A stretch of DNA of 64,000 nt, from assembly GCA_001465115.1 (NCBI GenBank), contig CP013614.1, forward strand, positions 2,356,001-2,420,000, read 5' to 3'. How positions within the stretch are numbered: position 1 is the first letter of the stretch; each line of letters starts with the position of its first letter. Shown here piece after piece: positions 1 to 9,135 of this stretch. Source of the stretch: Enterococcus silesiacus (GTDB taxonomy: Bacteria; Bacillota; Bacilli; Lactobacillales; Enterococcaceae). Made by a program: the position numbers and the translations under genes. The notes beneath the pieces were generated by a model. The model ran no database searches. It had not been told where the DNA came from and saw nothing but the letters and a program-made list of their open reading frames with translations.

Positions 1-590
1 AATGGTTATACTGGAAATTTCAATCCACTAGCTCTAAACAGAGCTAGACCCCAATGTATTACTTTATCGAGAATCCACGTGGAGATTTCAATCCACTAGC
101 TCTAAACAGAGCTAGACATCGGCTATCACATTTTTAATATACACGAAATTATTTCAATCCACTAGCTCTAAACAGAGCTAGACCACTAAAGGATGGATAG
201 TCACTTGCTTTGAATGACATTTCAATCCACTAGCTCTAAACAGAGCTAGACATTAAGTGAGGAAATACTAAAACGTGTGTGGATTCATTTCAATCCACTA
301 GCTCTAAACAGAGCTAGACATACTTAATGCAGCTAATGTAAATATCATCAATATATTTCAATCCACTAGCTCTAAACAGAGCTAGACAATCGTGCGATCG
401 TCTTTTAAAACGATATTACAGGGATTTCAATCCACTAACTCTAAACAGAGCTAGACGTTGTATAGATTATCTTCTGCAATGTTGTACATACATTTCAATC
501 CACTAGCTCTAAACAGAGCTAGACATAAACTTAGCAACAGACAAAACCAATTGGGAAATTTCAATCCACTAGCTCTAAACAGAGCTAGAC
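1..590 (-). CRISPR. Type I-C CRISPR array, nine repeats visible, truncated at left edge
   Basis: Nine 33-nt repeats lie at 17-49, 85-117, 151-183, 219-251, 287-319, 355-387, 424-456, 492-524 and 558-590, separated by 33-36 nt unique spacers; bases 1-16 are part of a further spacer. On the minus strand each repeat starts GTCTAGCTCT, forms an 8-bp hairpin (CTAGCTCT/AGAGCTAG, GTTT loop) and ends GTGGATTGAAAT, the classic I-C 3' end. That end yields an 11-nt crRNA handle TGGATTGAAAT after Cas5 cleavage at the base of the stem. Transcription is leftwards from the leader next to cas2. The seventh repeat has one substitution at 438 that breaks one stem pair. The array continues outside the window. 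Confidence 0.99.
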
Positions 591-702
591 TGTGAAAATG
601 ACATAAATACATGTCATTTCTTCACCTTTTCACAAATAAACCGCAATTAAATTAAATTCAGATGAGAAAAACGGCTTTTTTTAAATAAAATATACCTAAA
701 AT
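591..702 (-). promoter_or_regulatory. CRISPR leader
   Basis: AT-rich sequence between the leader-proximal repeat (ends 590) and the cas2 3' region. It contains a 7-bp inverted repeat ATGACAT/ATGTCAT at 598-604 and 611-617, eight bases from the first repeat, where adaptation and transcription signals are expected. Leader function is inferred from position and array orientation. No clear -35/-10 pair was pinned down. Confidence 0.75.
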
Positions 703-752
703 TTGGTGCGGATCCCCCAGTGATTTCATGTGCACTTGGGGTTCGCACCAAT
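703..752 (-). terminator. Hairpin between cas2 and leader
   Basis: A long imperfect hairpin starts a few bases after the cas2 stop codon, with arms 703-722 and 733-752 (GGTGCG/CGCACC base, CCCC/GGGG middle, AGTG/CACT top) and about a 10-nt loop. On the minus strand it is followed by AAATTTTAGG, only weakly U-rich. It could end the cas transcript, process it, or be part of the leader. Confidence 0.55.
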
Positions 753-757
753 TTTAC

Positions 758-1048
758 TTAAAATATCAAAGGAGCTTCTACATCAAAGCTTTCTTTTGCA
801 CCAATATGCTCTACTTTATTTTGATAATTATTTCCCAAGCGGTAAATACGTAAACTATCTAATTCTTCATCAATTAAATCAACCAGTTCTTTCTTCAACT
901 TAGTTAACTCCGTTGCATCAACAACACATTCAAAAACAGAATTCTGAACACGTTGTCCATAATCTTGACATTTTTTTGCTACTTTCCTCAAACGACGAGT
1001 TCCATTCTTAGAACTTGTTGCGACATCATAAGTGATCAACACTAACAT
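758..1048 (-). CDS. cas2: CRISPR-associated endonuclease Cas2
   Basis: Cas2 forms the adaptation complex with Cas1 that inserts new spacers at the leader end. The N-terminus MLVLITYDV is the typical Cas2 ferredoxin-fold first strand with the conserved Asp, followed by a basic helix and the QNSVFEC strand. I start at ATG 1048 (96 aa), which has GGTG six bases upstream and gives the usual family length; an in-frame GTG at 1057 would add three residues. It is the last gene of the cas operon, nine bases after the cas1 stop. Confidence 0.96.
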   Translation of the reverse strand: MLVLITYDVATSSKNGTRRLRKVAKKCQDYGQRVQNSVFECVVDATELTKLKKELVDLIDEELDSLRIYRLGNNYQNKVEHIGAKESFDVEAPLIF

Positions 1049-1057
1049 ACTTTTCAC

Positions 1058-2086
1058 CTACTTCCATAAAAACGGTGGATAACCATCTAAATCATCTCTT
1101 AAAAAGCGACTTAATAACAATGCCTGAGCGTAAGGAACTAACCCCCAATTGATTTTCTCACCTAAAAATGGATGCTGAATTTGCTCTTGTTTCTTTTCTT
1201 GCCATTTTTGAAAGAAAGTACGTCTACCATCATCCGTCAAAATTACTGCACCGCTCTCTTTTTTCACAAAATCCTTTTCAGTCACTATTTTTTTATTGAT
1301 CAAGGTTAAGACAAAACGATCCGCATAAATGCCTCGCAACTCTTCCATCAAATCTAGTGCTAAAGAAGCTCTACCCGGTCGATCTTGATGCATAAAGCCA
1401 ACATAAGGATCAAGTCCAACAGTTTCTAATGCAGCAGCACATTCTTGCGCTAACAAAGTATAAGCTAAGGAAAGCATTGCATTTACATTATCCAAAGGTG
1501 GTCGGCGGTTTCTACCATAAAAACCGAAATCACTTTTTTGCTGTAAAATCATTTGATCAAACAATAGAAAATAACGATTTGCTGCTTGTCCTTCGATTCC
1601 TCTTAATGATTCTAAATCCCCGACTTCGCGAATATCTTCAATGTATTTTTTTAATTCGCCAGAAATTTGTTTAAAACGTTCGACATCAACTCGCATCGTA
1701 TTCTCTCTTGTCATTCGTTCCAACATCCAGCGTTGATTATATAATTTGCCAATAATAAAATGACGGGCAATTTCCAAGCTATCGGCTTCAATATCAGATA
1801 AACGATATTGCTTTTTCCGCAATGTGACATTGCCAGTTGTACCACCAGTCACTCGACTGCCAAACTTACCAGAATTCGTTAAAAAAGTAATTCCAATATT
1901 TTTTTCAGCACATTTGCGCATTAGCGCAGGGCTAGCACCTAAATAACCAGAAGTGACAATGGCTTCTATATTATGAAGTGGAACTCGATTTTTCTTTTCA
2001 TCTATTTTGACAACAATATTCTCACCATCTAAAGCTAAATAGGCATCTGAGGATGTTATAAATAAGGTATTCAACAGCTTTTTCAT
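1058..2086 (-). CDS. cas1: CRISPR-associated integrase Cas1 (type I-C)
   Basis: Spacer integrase, 342 aa, usual length for Cas1. An N-terminal beta domain precedes the helical catalytic domain. Likely metal ligands are Glu165 (in LRGIEGQAANRYF), His233 (in FMHQDRPGR) and Asp245/Glu248 (in LALDLMEELR). The start overlaps the cas4 stop by 4 nt (ATGA), indicating translational coupling. Nothing suggests inactivation. Confidence 0.98.
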   Translation of the reverse strand: MKKLLNTLFITSSDAYLALDGENIVVKIDEKKNRVPLHNIEAIVTSGYLGASPALMRKCAEKNIGITFLTNSGKFGSRVTGGTTGNVTLRKKQYRLSDIEADSLEIARHFIIGKLYNQRWMLERMTRENTMRVDVERFKQISGELKKYIEDIREVGDLESLRGIEGQAANRYFLLFDQMILQQKSDFGFYGRNRRPPLDNVNAMLSLAYTLLAQECAAALETVGLDPYVGFMHQDRPGRASLALDLMEELRGIYADRFVLTLINKKIVTEKDFVKKESGAVILTDDGRRTFFQKWQEKKQEQIQHPFLGEKINWGLVPYAQALLLSRFLRDDLDGYPPFLWK

Positions 2087-2736
2087 TCACATAACCTCCG
2101 ATCTAAGTAGCCTTTGACTGTTTGAACATTCATTAATTTAGGTAAACAGATATTTTGTAATGAACACTTTTTACAAAAATTTCCAGTTTTAACCTTTGGT
2201 GTATAGCGTCTTTTCCAATATTGATGCATTTCTGCTACATTTTTTTGTAATTCTTCTCGTAAAGCAGGCGTAATTTCGATTTCTTCTCGGCGTTTTGTTT
2301 CATGATAATATAAATAGCCTTTCGGTACTTCACATACTAACATCTCTTCTAAGCAAACGGCTTGAGCTGTTAATTGTAATATATCACTAAGCTCTTGTTT
2401 GGGTTTACCATGCTTGTATTCAACTGGTACAGGTAAATAAGTTCCCGTTTCTCCGTTTAATGTTACACCGTTTGGATCTTGCACAAATTCCACCACATCA
2501 CAGATTCCAGTAATTCCTAAAGTTGGTGAATGGATTGGCAATGCGCGAACAATCAAACGATCTTTGCGCTTTTCACGAATTGTTGGTTGATCGGCTTTTT
2601 CATGTAAATATTGACCTTCCAACGTCAGCACATTTTCTTGCCATTGCTGCTCAATATGGATCAACGCCCATTGACGACGGCAGAACAGAAAATGTTGAAT
2701 ACCTGAAATCATTAAATAATCTTGTTCATCGTACAT
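2083..2736 (-). CDS. cas4: CRISPR-associated exonuclease Cas4
   Basis: Cas4 of the PD-(D/E)XK family trims prespacers and sets PAM and orientation with Cas1-Cas2. The 217-aa protein starts with MISGIQHFLFCRRQWALIH (first cluster Cys and the conserved FCxRQ), carries VPVEYKHGKPK (catalytic E/K strand) near residues 125-135, and ends with the cluster cysteines FCKKCSLQNIC. It lies between cas7 and cas1, one base after the cas7 stop, the standard I-C position. Confidence 0.97.
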   Translation of the reverse strand: MYDEQDYLMISGIQHFLFCRRQWALIHIEQQWQENVLTLEGQYLHEKADQPTIREKRKDRLIVRALPIHSPTLGITGICDVVEFVQDPNGVTLNGETGTYLPVPVEYKHGKPKQELSDILQLTAQAVCLEEMLVCEVPKGYLYYHETKRREEIEITPALREELQKNVAEMHQYWKRRYTPKVKTGNFCKKCSLQNICLPKLMNVQTVKGYLDRRLCE

Positions 2737-2737
2737 G

Positions 2738-3601
2738 TTATAGCCCTTCGATGACAGATAGCTCGATTCCTTCTAGTGGTTCAACAGTTACTGTGTAATC
2801 GTCAAATGATTTTGCACGATCAACTTCAGGAATTTTTTCGATTTTTACAGAGCGATGGACTTTCGCGGATGATGCTTTGCCCATTTTGCTTGGGTGTTCC
2901 CACCAGTAAACCTTTTCGACTGCCATACTGCCATCTGGACGAGCGGATGATGCGTCGTTTTCGAAAAGAGTTGTTAGGGCTTCTTTGATTTTTTCTGCAT
3001 CCGCTTCGGTAAAACCTGTTTTTTCTGCTAGTTGGACGTTGATGCTGCCGTTGAAGACATAGACGCCAAAGTCGACGAAATGTTTGGTTCCCATGGTGTC
3101 AGAGCTTTTTCCGCCACCCTCACTGACTGAATTGACACTTTTTGTGATTTGCATTGTATTAATGTCGATTGGTTCAAGGCTGACTGCAGTTTGTATGGAA
3201 ACTGGACCACGAACACCTACAGAAAGTTCCAATCCTTTAAATGCAAATACCTGTCCAAAACTACGCGTATCGATCCACGTTTCACAAGCTACTTCACTAA
3301 ATCGGTTCACATCTGCTTTCTTTTTATCAGCAGCAATTTTATTTAATTCTTCGACAGAATCTACGCGGTCTTTCAAGCTCTTCAATCCATCATCTGCCCG
3401 ATCATCAGATTGCACAAAAATTTTCTCTCCCATATCTTGTAGACGATTGCGTATTTTCCGTTTGATCGCTACATCCGAAATCTCGCCATAACCTTCAAAA
3501 TTTTGACGTGGTCGGTTGCCGTTTAACGGATCTCCGTTTGGATTAGCATTTGTTACTGATGTGATTACCTTAAAGTCGATTTTGTGTGTTAAAACTGTCA
3601 T
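2738..3601 (-). CDS. cas7c: Cascade backbone protein Cas7 (Csd2, type I-C)
   Basis: Cas7/Csd2 coats the crRNA spacer in the I-C effector. The N-terminus has the hallmark ITSVTNANPNGDPLNGNRPR, and the rest fits the RAMP-type Csd2/Csh2 family at the expected length of 287 aa. It follows cas8c by three bases and is probably the most abundant subunit. By analogy with known CreTA systems, this complex would also be what a crRNA-like CreA RNA loads onto. Confidence 0.98.
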   Translation of the reverse strand: MTVLTHKIDFKVITSVTNANPNGDPLNGNRPRQNFEGYGEISDVAIKRKIRNRLQDMGEKIFVQSDDRADDGLKSLKDRVDSVEELNKIAADKKKADVNRFSEVACETWIDTRSFGQVFAFKGLELSVGVRGPVSIQTAVSLEPIDINTMQITKSVNSVSEGGGKSSDTMGTKHFVDFGVYVFNGSINVQLAEKTGFTEADAEKIKEALTTLFENDASSARPDGSMAVEKVYWWEHPSKMGKASSAKVHRSVKIEKIPEVDRAKSFDDYTVTVEPLEGIELSVIEGL

Positions 3602-3604
3602 GAT

Positions 3605-5530
3605 TTATTCCTCCGTTTTCTCTTCTGTTTTTTTCTTCAAATCTGCTCGTTGGCTATAATAACCTAATAAATATTTCCCGTCTAAAGCTTTATCTGTATA
3701 GTCTTCAAACTCAAAAGAATCACCAATTTCATCTAATAATTTTTGATAATAACTTCCTTTTCCTCTTAACCTTGCTTGATACGGAATCAAATTTTCTTGA
3801 ATGATCCTCCAAGTTTTTAACGGATGATTACTAAAAGCATTCATATAGCGAATCGCATTTGTACTTCTATTAATACCTGCTTTATATAAGGCACGTTCTT
3901 CCAACACATCAGCAACTGCCAACATTCTTCCAAATAAGTAACTTCTATCTTTCTGATTTTTATCTAGAGCCACATTTTTTTCCTCCTTTTTAAAATTAAA
4001 GTGTTTTTTCATTACTGCACAGGCAATACTTAATGTTTTTTCCCATTCCCATTTTTCCATGCTTACAGGATTTGACGCTCTTTGTAGGAGATTTCGAACT
4101 AGATTTATTGGAATCCTTTTTCCATCTACAACACAAGGAAATAGTTCATGAATTGTATTTTTTATCAGCGTATCACTCGCTCGTGAACCATAGGCTGCTT
4201 CGGCGATATCCCTCAAAGATGGCGCTCCCCAAAAAGTATAACGCTGCTTATTTTTACTGCCATAAGTATGTCGCCAGAAACAAGTTTGATGCCAGTCTTC
4301 AATTCGAGCAAAGTATTGTTCTTTTTCAATCGAACGATAGTACAGAATCCCCATTCTGCCTGGAGTAGCTGCATCTAGAATCATGATGTAAATTGGTTCG
4401 TGATAAGCAAGCTTTACACTATAACCATTCAAGGCTTTTTTAAACAACTCAGAAAATTGTTGATGGGTTGTATCTGGGTTTAGTAAAACTTCTGCTTCTT
4501 CATCTTTTGCAAAAATAGCATCGAAATCAAGAAAATCAGCACTGGATTCTTCTGGATTAGGAACATTCGTTTCTTTTTTCCCCCAGGTTAAAAAGACTCG
4601 TCCATCTAAAATAAATGCTTGTTTGCCAATCAACCATTTTAAGGCGTTATGGCCTTTTTGAGAGACTTCATAACTGATCGAAGCCACTTGATTTTTATCT
4701 GTAAAACGACCTTTATAGGTGAAATTCACCGAATCATTGCCAGAAATTATTTTCGCCATATCACCGCCATAACGCACTTTCGAAGGATGATTTTCTGTCA
4801 GAGGTAACATTTTGCCCGTCACATAATCCAGCCCTTCGTTCGTCAGTTCGTTTGTATAATAAGCGACAAAGGAGTCAATGATTTCTGAATCTCCCCAGAG
4901 TGGTCGTTTTCCTGTTCCTGGTTCTTGAACAGCAAATCGAACGAAAGAGGTTGCTTGTTCTCCAACTACTACACTGAATAATGCTGGTTTCTCGCCAAAT
5001 TCTGCTTCTAGTTCTTTTGACCATTTGGGAATAAGTTGATGATTTTTCTCAACCATTACCTTTGCCTGTATTAAATCTTCAATTAGTTTGCCTTTTTTTA
5101 AATAACTTAAAACACTTTTAACGACTGGCTGAGAATAATCTGATTCACACCAAGCCTGCAAGTTTTCTAAATACATCTGATAAGAATTTTTTCCAGCTTT
5201 ATTCTTTTTGTAAACACCACCATAGTGCTCAAAATCACCCGCAACATAAACTAAATTGTCATGGATTAAATGTGGTGCAGACGTTGAACCTGCTCTTCCA
5301 GCAGATTCGATCGTTACAGGAATCATTGTTTGAGCGTCTTCTTTTGGAACGACGCTTGCTGAATAAAATTCACCTTCTGGCATTATCGTTACTTCGATTT
5401 GAGCATTTTGATACGCATGTGCAATGGGTAAAAGTACAATTTCTTTTCCAGCCGAAGTTCGTTGGACTTTTCCTACTTGGTCGGCATTTTCTCTGTACGT
5501 TTCATATAAGTCATTCAACCAACTCATCAT
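3605..5530 (-). CDS. cas8c: Cascade large subunit Cas8c (Csd1)
   Basis: Cas8c (641 aa) is the large I-C subunit that reads the PAM and recruits Cas3. It begins [20 protein letters not shown] and contains the Csd1-type middle region and a lysine/glutamate-rich end. In I-C systems an internal start in cas8c often yields the small subunit Cas11c; the C-terminal part here could do the same, but I did not pin an internal ribosome site. The start overlaps the cas5 stop by 4 nt. Confidence 0.97.
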   Translation of the reverse strand: MMSWLNDLYETYRENADQVGKVQRTSAGKEIVLLPIAHAYQNAQIEVTIMPEGEFYSASVVPKEDAQTMIPVTIESAGRAGSTSAPHLIHDNLVYVAGDFEHYGGVYKKNKAGKNSYQMYLENLQAWCESDYSQPVVKSVLSYLKKGKLIEDLIQAKVMVEKNHQLIPKWSKELEAEFGEKPALFSVVVGEQATSFVRFAVQEPGTGKRPLWGDSEIIDSFVAYYTNELTNEGLDYVTGKMLPLTENHPSKVRYGGDMAKIISGNDSVNFTYKGRFTDKNQVASISYEVSQKGHNALKWLIGKQAFILDGRVFLTWGKKETNVPNPEESSADFLDFDAIFAKDEEAEVLLNPDTTHQQFSELFKKALNGYSVKLAYHEPIYIMILDAATPGRMGILYYRSIEKEQYFARIEDWHQTCFWRHTYGSKNKQRYTFWGAPSLRDIAEAAYGSRASDTLIKNTIHELFPCVVDGKRIPINLVRNLLQRASNPVSMEKWEWEKTLSIACAVMKKHFNFKKEEKNVALDKNQKDRSYLFGRMLAVADVLEERALYKAGINRSTNAIRYMNAFSNHPLKTWRIIQENLIPYQARLRGKGSYYQKLLDEIGDSFEFEDYTDKALDGKYLLGYYSQRADLKKKTEEKTEE

Positions 5531-6258
5531 TCGACCTCCTGTTCCAAGGATTCAAATAACTGATCGACGGGTTCTATTTCTGAAAGTTCAAATGTTTTAG
5601 CTTGCATCGTTCTAAGCGGTCGAACTAAGGTACATGCTTCTGGGCGAGGAAACTGAATAATCCCTTTTTCCATAATCGGGTGCCACAAACGAACAGCTAG
5701 TTCGTCTCTCCCTGTTTCATCTGGATAGGATAACCCATGCACCATTGTGCCAAAATGTAGCTCACCTTCATACGCATCATAGTCCCCTTTTGCCACACCA
5801 AACTCAACAGGTTCCACATATCCCTGACATTCTCGCGTACCTAGAAAAATATCCCTTCTTCCGCCAGCTTTGATTGAACGTTTTAAAATTTGATAATGTT
5901 TATCTTCATTCCAATCGCCTTTTAAATCAGGACGATGTTGATTAAACTCAAAATGGACTTTCACTTCATAAACAGGCTTTTTCAAATACGTATAATAAGC
6001 TAAATCACTTGCACTGCTGTCATTGTATTTCATTGGGCGCATGCCTTTAGATTCCATTTGAATTGATTTAATTACACGTACTTCATCAATGTAATAAACA
6101 ATTGATGGTTTCCAGTAGATACTTTCGGTAATTCCTTTTAAGGCTTGATAGGTAGGAACTTGATAGGTCATCTTTTCTCCACCCATTTTTGTCAAAGGAT
6201 CAGTAAAAAGAGCATACTCACCTTCAACTCTAAAAGAAATTTGATTTTTATATTTCAT
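5527..6258 (-). CDS. cas5c: Cas5 (type I-C), pre-crRNA endonuclease
   Basis: In I-C systems, which lack Cas6, Cas5 cuts the pre-crRNA at the base of the repeat hairpin and stays on the 5' handle. The N-terminus [21 protein letters not shown] is typical of Cas5d/Cas5c. I start at ATG 6258 (243 aa) because a strong AAGGAGG lies just upstream; an ATG at 6288 would add ten residues that translate this ribosome site. It sits between cas3 and cas8c. Its processing rule (cut after the stem, 11-nt handle) is what makes the crRNA-like RNA at 9136-9225 meaningful. Confidence 0.97.
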   Translation of the reverse strand: MKYKNQISFRVEGEYALFTDPLTKMGGEKMTYQVPTYQALKGITESIYWKPSIVYYIDEVRVIKSIQMESKGMRPMKYNDSSASDLAYYTYLKKPVYEVKVHFEFNQHRPDLKGDWNEDKHYQILKRSIKAGGRRDIFLGTRECQGYVEPVEFGVAKGDYDAYEGELHFGTMVHGLSYPDETGRDELAVRLWHPIMEKGIIQFPRPEACTLVRPLRTMQAKTFELSEIEPVDQLFESLEQEVE

Positions 6259-6276
6259 TGATGCTTCCTCCTTTTT

Positions 6277-6302
6277 GAATGAGCCCATGCAGCTAGATAA
6301 AA
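6277..6302 (-). repeat. Remnant of a structured leader repeat before cas5
   Basis: On the minus strand the cas3-cas5 gap reads TTATCTAGCTGCATGGGCTC directly before AAGGAGG. This resembles the start of the leader repeats at 12544-12662 and 12805-12923 (TTATCTAGCTACGCGGGCT). Only one arm is present. Similarity over about 19 nt with 3-4 differences could be chance. Confidence 0.3.
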
Positions 6303-8732
6303 CTAAAATTCTAAATAGCCGCTCGCAGCCTCAGCTTCTAAATCGATACCAAATTTCAAATCGTATGCATTACTTGTAAGTGCTAGAATATCTCCATTCA
6401 GAAGCGGATAAATACTACCCGTTTTTTGAAGTTCCATCAGTTCGTGCTGAAACACATTGACCATATATTGTTGTGCTTTTTTTAAAGTAGGGGCATACTC
6501 TTCTGGTCTCAACTCTCCATTTAAATCAGCGATTAGATCGTTGCCTTTTTTATACGGAACAAGTACTGATGTTGTTGGGCTATCAATGACCTGAAAATAT
6601 TTTCCTACTGTTTTAGGACTACTTCTAAAAGCCAATAGAGGAGCAGAGCCATGTGTTCGTTTGTAGTGCTCTAGAGCATTAGCCCCTTCACCTAATAGAC
6701 TAAAGAGATTGAGGGATGTCCTTTTTACGGGATAATTTAATTCATCCTTAAAACAATCATAATATCGATCAAAATACCGTTTTTGAACATCATGAGAAAG
6801 TAATTCCTTTTGTTCTAGTTCACTGCTTTCTTTAAGAATATCTAGCGTAATTTCTTGACCTTGTTTAATTTCTGGTAAATGAGTCAGATTTTCAAGGTCT
6901 GCTGAAAGATTGATTAGATAGACTGGTTGCTGTTTGATTTCGCCGTGACGATTACAACGTCCTGCCGCTTGCGCAATTGAGTCTAATCCTGCTACTGAAC
7001 GAATAACGGATTGGAAACTGATATCCACACCAGCTTCAATTAATTGCGTTGTGATACAGATGAGTTTTGTGTCGTTCCTTTTTAGCTTTTCACGCAGCTC
7101 ATCCAATAAATTTTTCCGATGCTTGGCACACATTGAAGTACTCAAATGATATAATTCAATATTCTCTAATTGCTTATTTTCCAAATACTGATAGAGACTT
7201 CGAACAGCTTTTTTTGTATTTAAAATAATCAGCAGGTTTTCTTTTTCTGCTAAAATTTCTTCGCTAAACTCTGCTAGCTCTTCAAGCGTCCATGCTTCAT
7301 CTGTTGTCCGATCAATAACCTCTACTCGTTTAAACTTTGATTCTACTTCTGATAAGTTAGAAACCATTTCGCCATCGGATTCTTTGGCTAACGCTCTACC
7401 GACATTTTCTAAAGATGGCTGAGTTGCAGTGCATAAAACACTTGTCGTTGTGCCGTAATTTTTTAAGAAGTTCAAGCTTTCATTAAATAAATGAGTGCAG
7501 TTTGTTGGAACACCTTGTGCTTCATCAAAAATAATCACCGCATTTGTTAAGTTATGAAAACGACGTGGATTTCGCGTTCCTCGGCTGTATATCGTATTTA
7601 GAAACTGCACCATTGTGGTAAAAATTACTGGACTTTCCCAATTGTCTTTCATTAATGCTTGTTTCTGCTCTAAGGCTTCTTTTTCTGCTTCTGATTCTTC
7701 CGACTGTCTTTCTTTCGTTTCTTCCTGATCCGTAAAAATGTTGGAATGATGCTCTAGAATATTTACTTCGTCTTTTAAAATTTCTCGAACGGTTGCAGCA
7801 TTTTGCTCAATAATAGTCGTGAAGGGCACGACATAAATAATGCGTTCTTTTCCATGTTTGATAGCGTGATTCAAGGCAAAACGTAAACTTGCCAACGTCT
7901 TCCCGCCTCCTGTTGGAATCGACAGGGTGTAAATCCCTGTTTTTCTTTCAGCAAAATTTTTACACTGTTCTGACATTTGACTACGAAGTTGATTGATTGG
8001 CGTGTCAGCTGTAAATGTTGAGATATATTCTTCTAAGCTTTGGCTATAGGATTGAAGTAATACGTCATTTTCATGCTGTTTAAATATTTTATTTTCTTCA
8101 AATAACATCGTATTTGTTCGGTCTGCATCAAGAAGGCAACTATAGATGAATTTCAAAAGGAAAAAGGTGTCGTTTTGTTTGACTCGGTTCTTTCCGTCAG
8201 TTTGATAAAACCCTTTCAATTCTTTTGTTGCTTCCAACAGTAATTTCTGAAACTGTTCTTCTGACATTACTTCTTGGAAAAAACGACCTTTGATTAGTTC
8301 ATACTCAACGACCTCAATTTCATCTACTCGTCTGAGATAATCTGAAGTCGCTTCTCCTTCTGGGGTAAAAAAGTCTTGTAGACCTCGGCTACTATGATGA
8401 GAAATAATTGCATTACCTACCAATTCAGCAAGAATATATGAAAATGGATCACGACTATTTTTGTGACAATAATCAAACAGAAGCTTACCGCCAGCTGTTG
8501 AATGATCGACACTGCCACGTGTCACGCTTTTCGGATCAGCCACTGCTTTTTTTAAATACACTTGGAATTCATTTGAATATTTTCCTAGATCGTGAAGCAA
8601 ACCAGCTAAATAGCTAGTTTTTCTCAGTCCTATTTTTTCGCCCCAATCAGCGCTTAATTCGGCACATTCTGCTAGATGATCTTTTAAATATTGGTTCTCT
8701 TTATCTGATTTCCTCACATGTGCTATATACAT
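6303..8732 (-). CDS. cas3: CRISPR-associated helicase/nuclease Cas3
   Basis: Cas3 (809 aa) degrades targets found by Cascade. The HD nuclease domain is N-terminal, with LLHDLGKYS (His47, Asp48) and the SHHSS motif near 111-115. The SF2 helicase has Walker [10 protein letters not shown] at 271-279, motif II FDEAQ at 402-406 and motif [13 protein letters not shown]. All key residues are present, so interference should be active. Start ATG 8732 has AAGGAGA seven bases upstream. It is the first gene of the cas operon. Confidence 0.98.
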   Translation of the reverse strand: MYIAHVRKSDKENQYLKDHLAECAELSADWGEKIGLRKTSYLAGLLHDLGKYSNEFQVYLKKAVADPKSVTRGSVDHSTAGGKLLFDYCHKNSRDPFSYILAELVGNAIISHHSSRGLQDFFTPEGEATSDYLRRVDEIEVVEYELIKGRFFQEVMSEEQFQKLLLEATKELKGFYQTDGKNRVKQNDTFFLLKFIYSCLLDADRTNTMLFEENKIFKQHENDVLLQSYSQSLEEYISTFTADTPINQLRSQMSEQCKNFAERKTGIYTLSIPTGGGKTLASLRFALNHAIKHGKERIIYVVPFTTIIEQNAATVREILKDEVNILEHHSNIFTDQEETKERQSEESEAEKEALEQKQALMKDNWESPVIFTTMVQFLNTIYSRGTRNPRRFHNLTNAVIIFDEAQGVPTNCTHLFNESLNFLKNYGTTTSVLCTATQPSLENVGRALAKESDGEMVSNLSEVESKFKRVEVIDRTTDEAWTLEELAEFSEEILAEKENLLIILNTKKAVRSLYQYLENKQLENIELYHLSTSMCAKHRKNLLDELREKLKRNDTKLICITTQLIEAGVDISFQSVIRSVAGLDSIAQAAGRCNRHGEIKQQPVYLINLSADLENLTHLPEIKQGQEITLDILKESSELEQKELLSHDVQKRYFDRYYDCFKDELNYPVKRTSLNLFSLLGEGANALEHYKRTHGSAPLLAFRSSPKTVGKYFQVIDSPTTSVLVPYKKGNDLIADLNGELRPEEYAPTLKKAQQYMVNVFQHELMELQKTGSIYPLLNGDILALTSNAYDLKFGIDLEAEAASGYLEF

Positions 8733-8738
8733 ACTTAA

Positions 8739-8800
8739 TCTCCTTAATTGATTTCTAATTGTCTTAAATACATTATATCATTTATAAAAAAAAGAACTAT
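8739..8800 (-). promoter_or_regulatory. Probable cas operon promoter and cas3 ribosome site
   Basis: A perfect -10 TATAAT lies at 8772-8777 on the minus strand; 17 bp upstream (8795-8800) the -35 is poor (ATAGTT) and overlaps the terminator hairpin of the upstream small gene. The predicted start near 8765 gives a leader of about 30 nt before AAGGAGA (8739-8745) and cas3. Confidence 0.6.
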
Positions 8801-8818
8801 CTAAAATTTTAAATAGTT
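8786..8818 (-). terminator. Intrinsic terminator after the creT-like gene
   Basis: On the minus strand AACTATTTAAAA pairs with TTTTAGATAGTT (8795-8818, up to 12 bp with one G-U) and is followed by an eight-T run at 8786-8793. It sits three bases after the stop of the small gene and separates it from cas3. Confidence 0.85.
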
Positions 8819-8821
8819 GAG

Positions 8822-8992
8822 TTAATTTTTTGATTGATAGAGAAAAAAGTAGACGACTAACAAAATTACTAATGCTAGTATGAATAAAGTAGAAAGTTTA
8901 ATTTGATACTCCCAAAATTTATCTATAATAACTGGAATTAGTCCACTAATAACGACAAACAATAACTTTTCGAAAGACTGCTTATTTTCCAC
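8822..8992 (-). CDS. Small membrane peptide, candidate CreT-like toxin
   Basis: A 56-aa ORF starting at GTG 8992, with GAGG at 9000-9003 seven bases upstream and an in-frame TGA four codons before the start. It begins VENKQSFEKLLFVV. It has two hydrophobic stretches, about residues 10-24 and 35-53 (STLFILALVILLVVYFF), and a short polar tail ending QSKN. I recognise no family. Its size, two membrane segments, own promoter (TTGACT/TACAAT) and own terminator fit a small toxic membrane peptide. A protospacer matched by the adjacent crRNA-like RNA covers its 5' untranslated region, so the I-C Cascade probably represses it, as CreA represses CreT. Toxicity is inferred. Confidence 0.75.
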   Translation of the reverse strand: MENKQSFEKLLFVVISGLIPVIIDKFWEYQIKLSTLFILALVILLVVYFFLYQSKN

Positions 8993-9006
8993 ACTTCTAC
9001 CTCACA

Positions 9007-9031
9007 TTCGATTCAATATATACTATTTTCA
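9007..9031 (+). promoter_or_regulatory. Cascade target: TTC PAM plus protospacer in creT leader
   Basis: TTC at 9007-9009 is the I-C PAM. The next 22 bases (9010-9031) match the guide at 9169-9190 at 20 positions, with mismatches only at guide positions 6 and 11; pairing stops after position 22. The match starts exactly at the PAM edge and at the end of the crRNA-like handle. The site lies between the creT-like promoter (-10 at 9055-9060) and its GTG at 8992, where a bound Cascade would block transcription. Partial pairing fits binding without cleavage. Confidence 0.88.
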
Positions 9032-9054
9032 GAAAAATTTGATTATATAGTCAA

Positions 9055-9083
9055 ATTGTAACAAATGATTTAAAGACAGTCAA
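9055..9083 (-). promoter_or_regulatory. Promoter of the creT-like gene
   Basis: On the minus strand -35 TTGACT (9078-9083) and -10 TACAAT (9055-9060) are 17 bp apart, a strong sigma-A type promoter. Predicted start near 9048, just upstream of the protospacer. Confidence 0.75.
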
Positions 9084-9120
9084 TACTTCTTTGAAATTCA
9101 ATTTATTTTAACAACTATTA

Positions 9121-9129
9121 TGGTATAAT
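9121..9129 (+). promoter_or_regulatory. Extended -10 promoter of the creA-like RNA
   Basis: TGGTATAAT is a perfect extended -10 (TGnTATAAT). No good -35 is seen, which is usual for this promoter type. Predicted start is near 9136, right before the degenerate repeat, and divergent from the creT-like promoter. Confidence 0.75.
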
Positions 9130-9135
9130 ACTTTG

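Noticed and set aside
1..590. The repeat contains GTTTAGAGCTA, like type II-A (Cas9) repeats.
   Set aside because: The adjacent genes are a complete I-C set, the repeat ends in GTGGATTGAAAT, and no cas9 or tracrRNA is present. The string is the loop and second stem arm of the I-C hairpin.
1429..1674. Open frames antisense to the cas, WxL, PTS and other genes (for example 3084-3491, 37820-38269, 55940-56260, 57210-57554).
   Set aside because: They lie wholly opposite strongly supported genes and are explained by codon bias or repeats; none has independent support.
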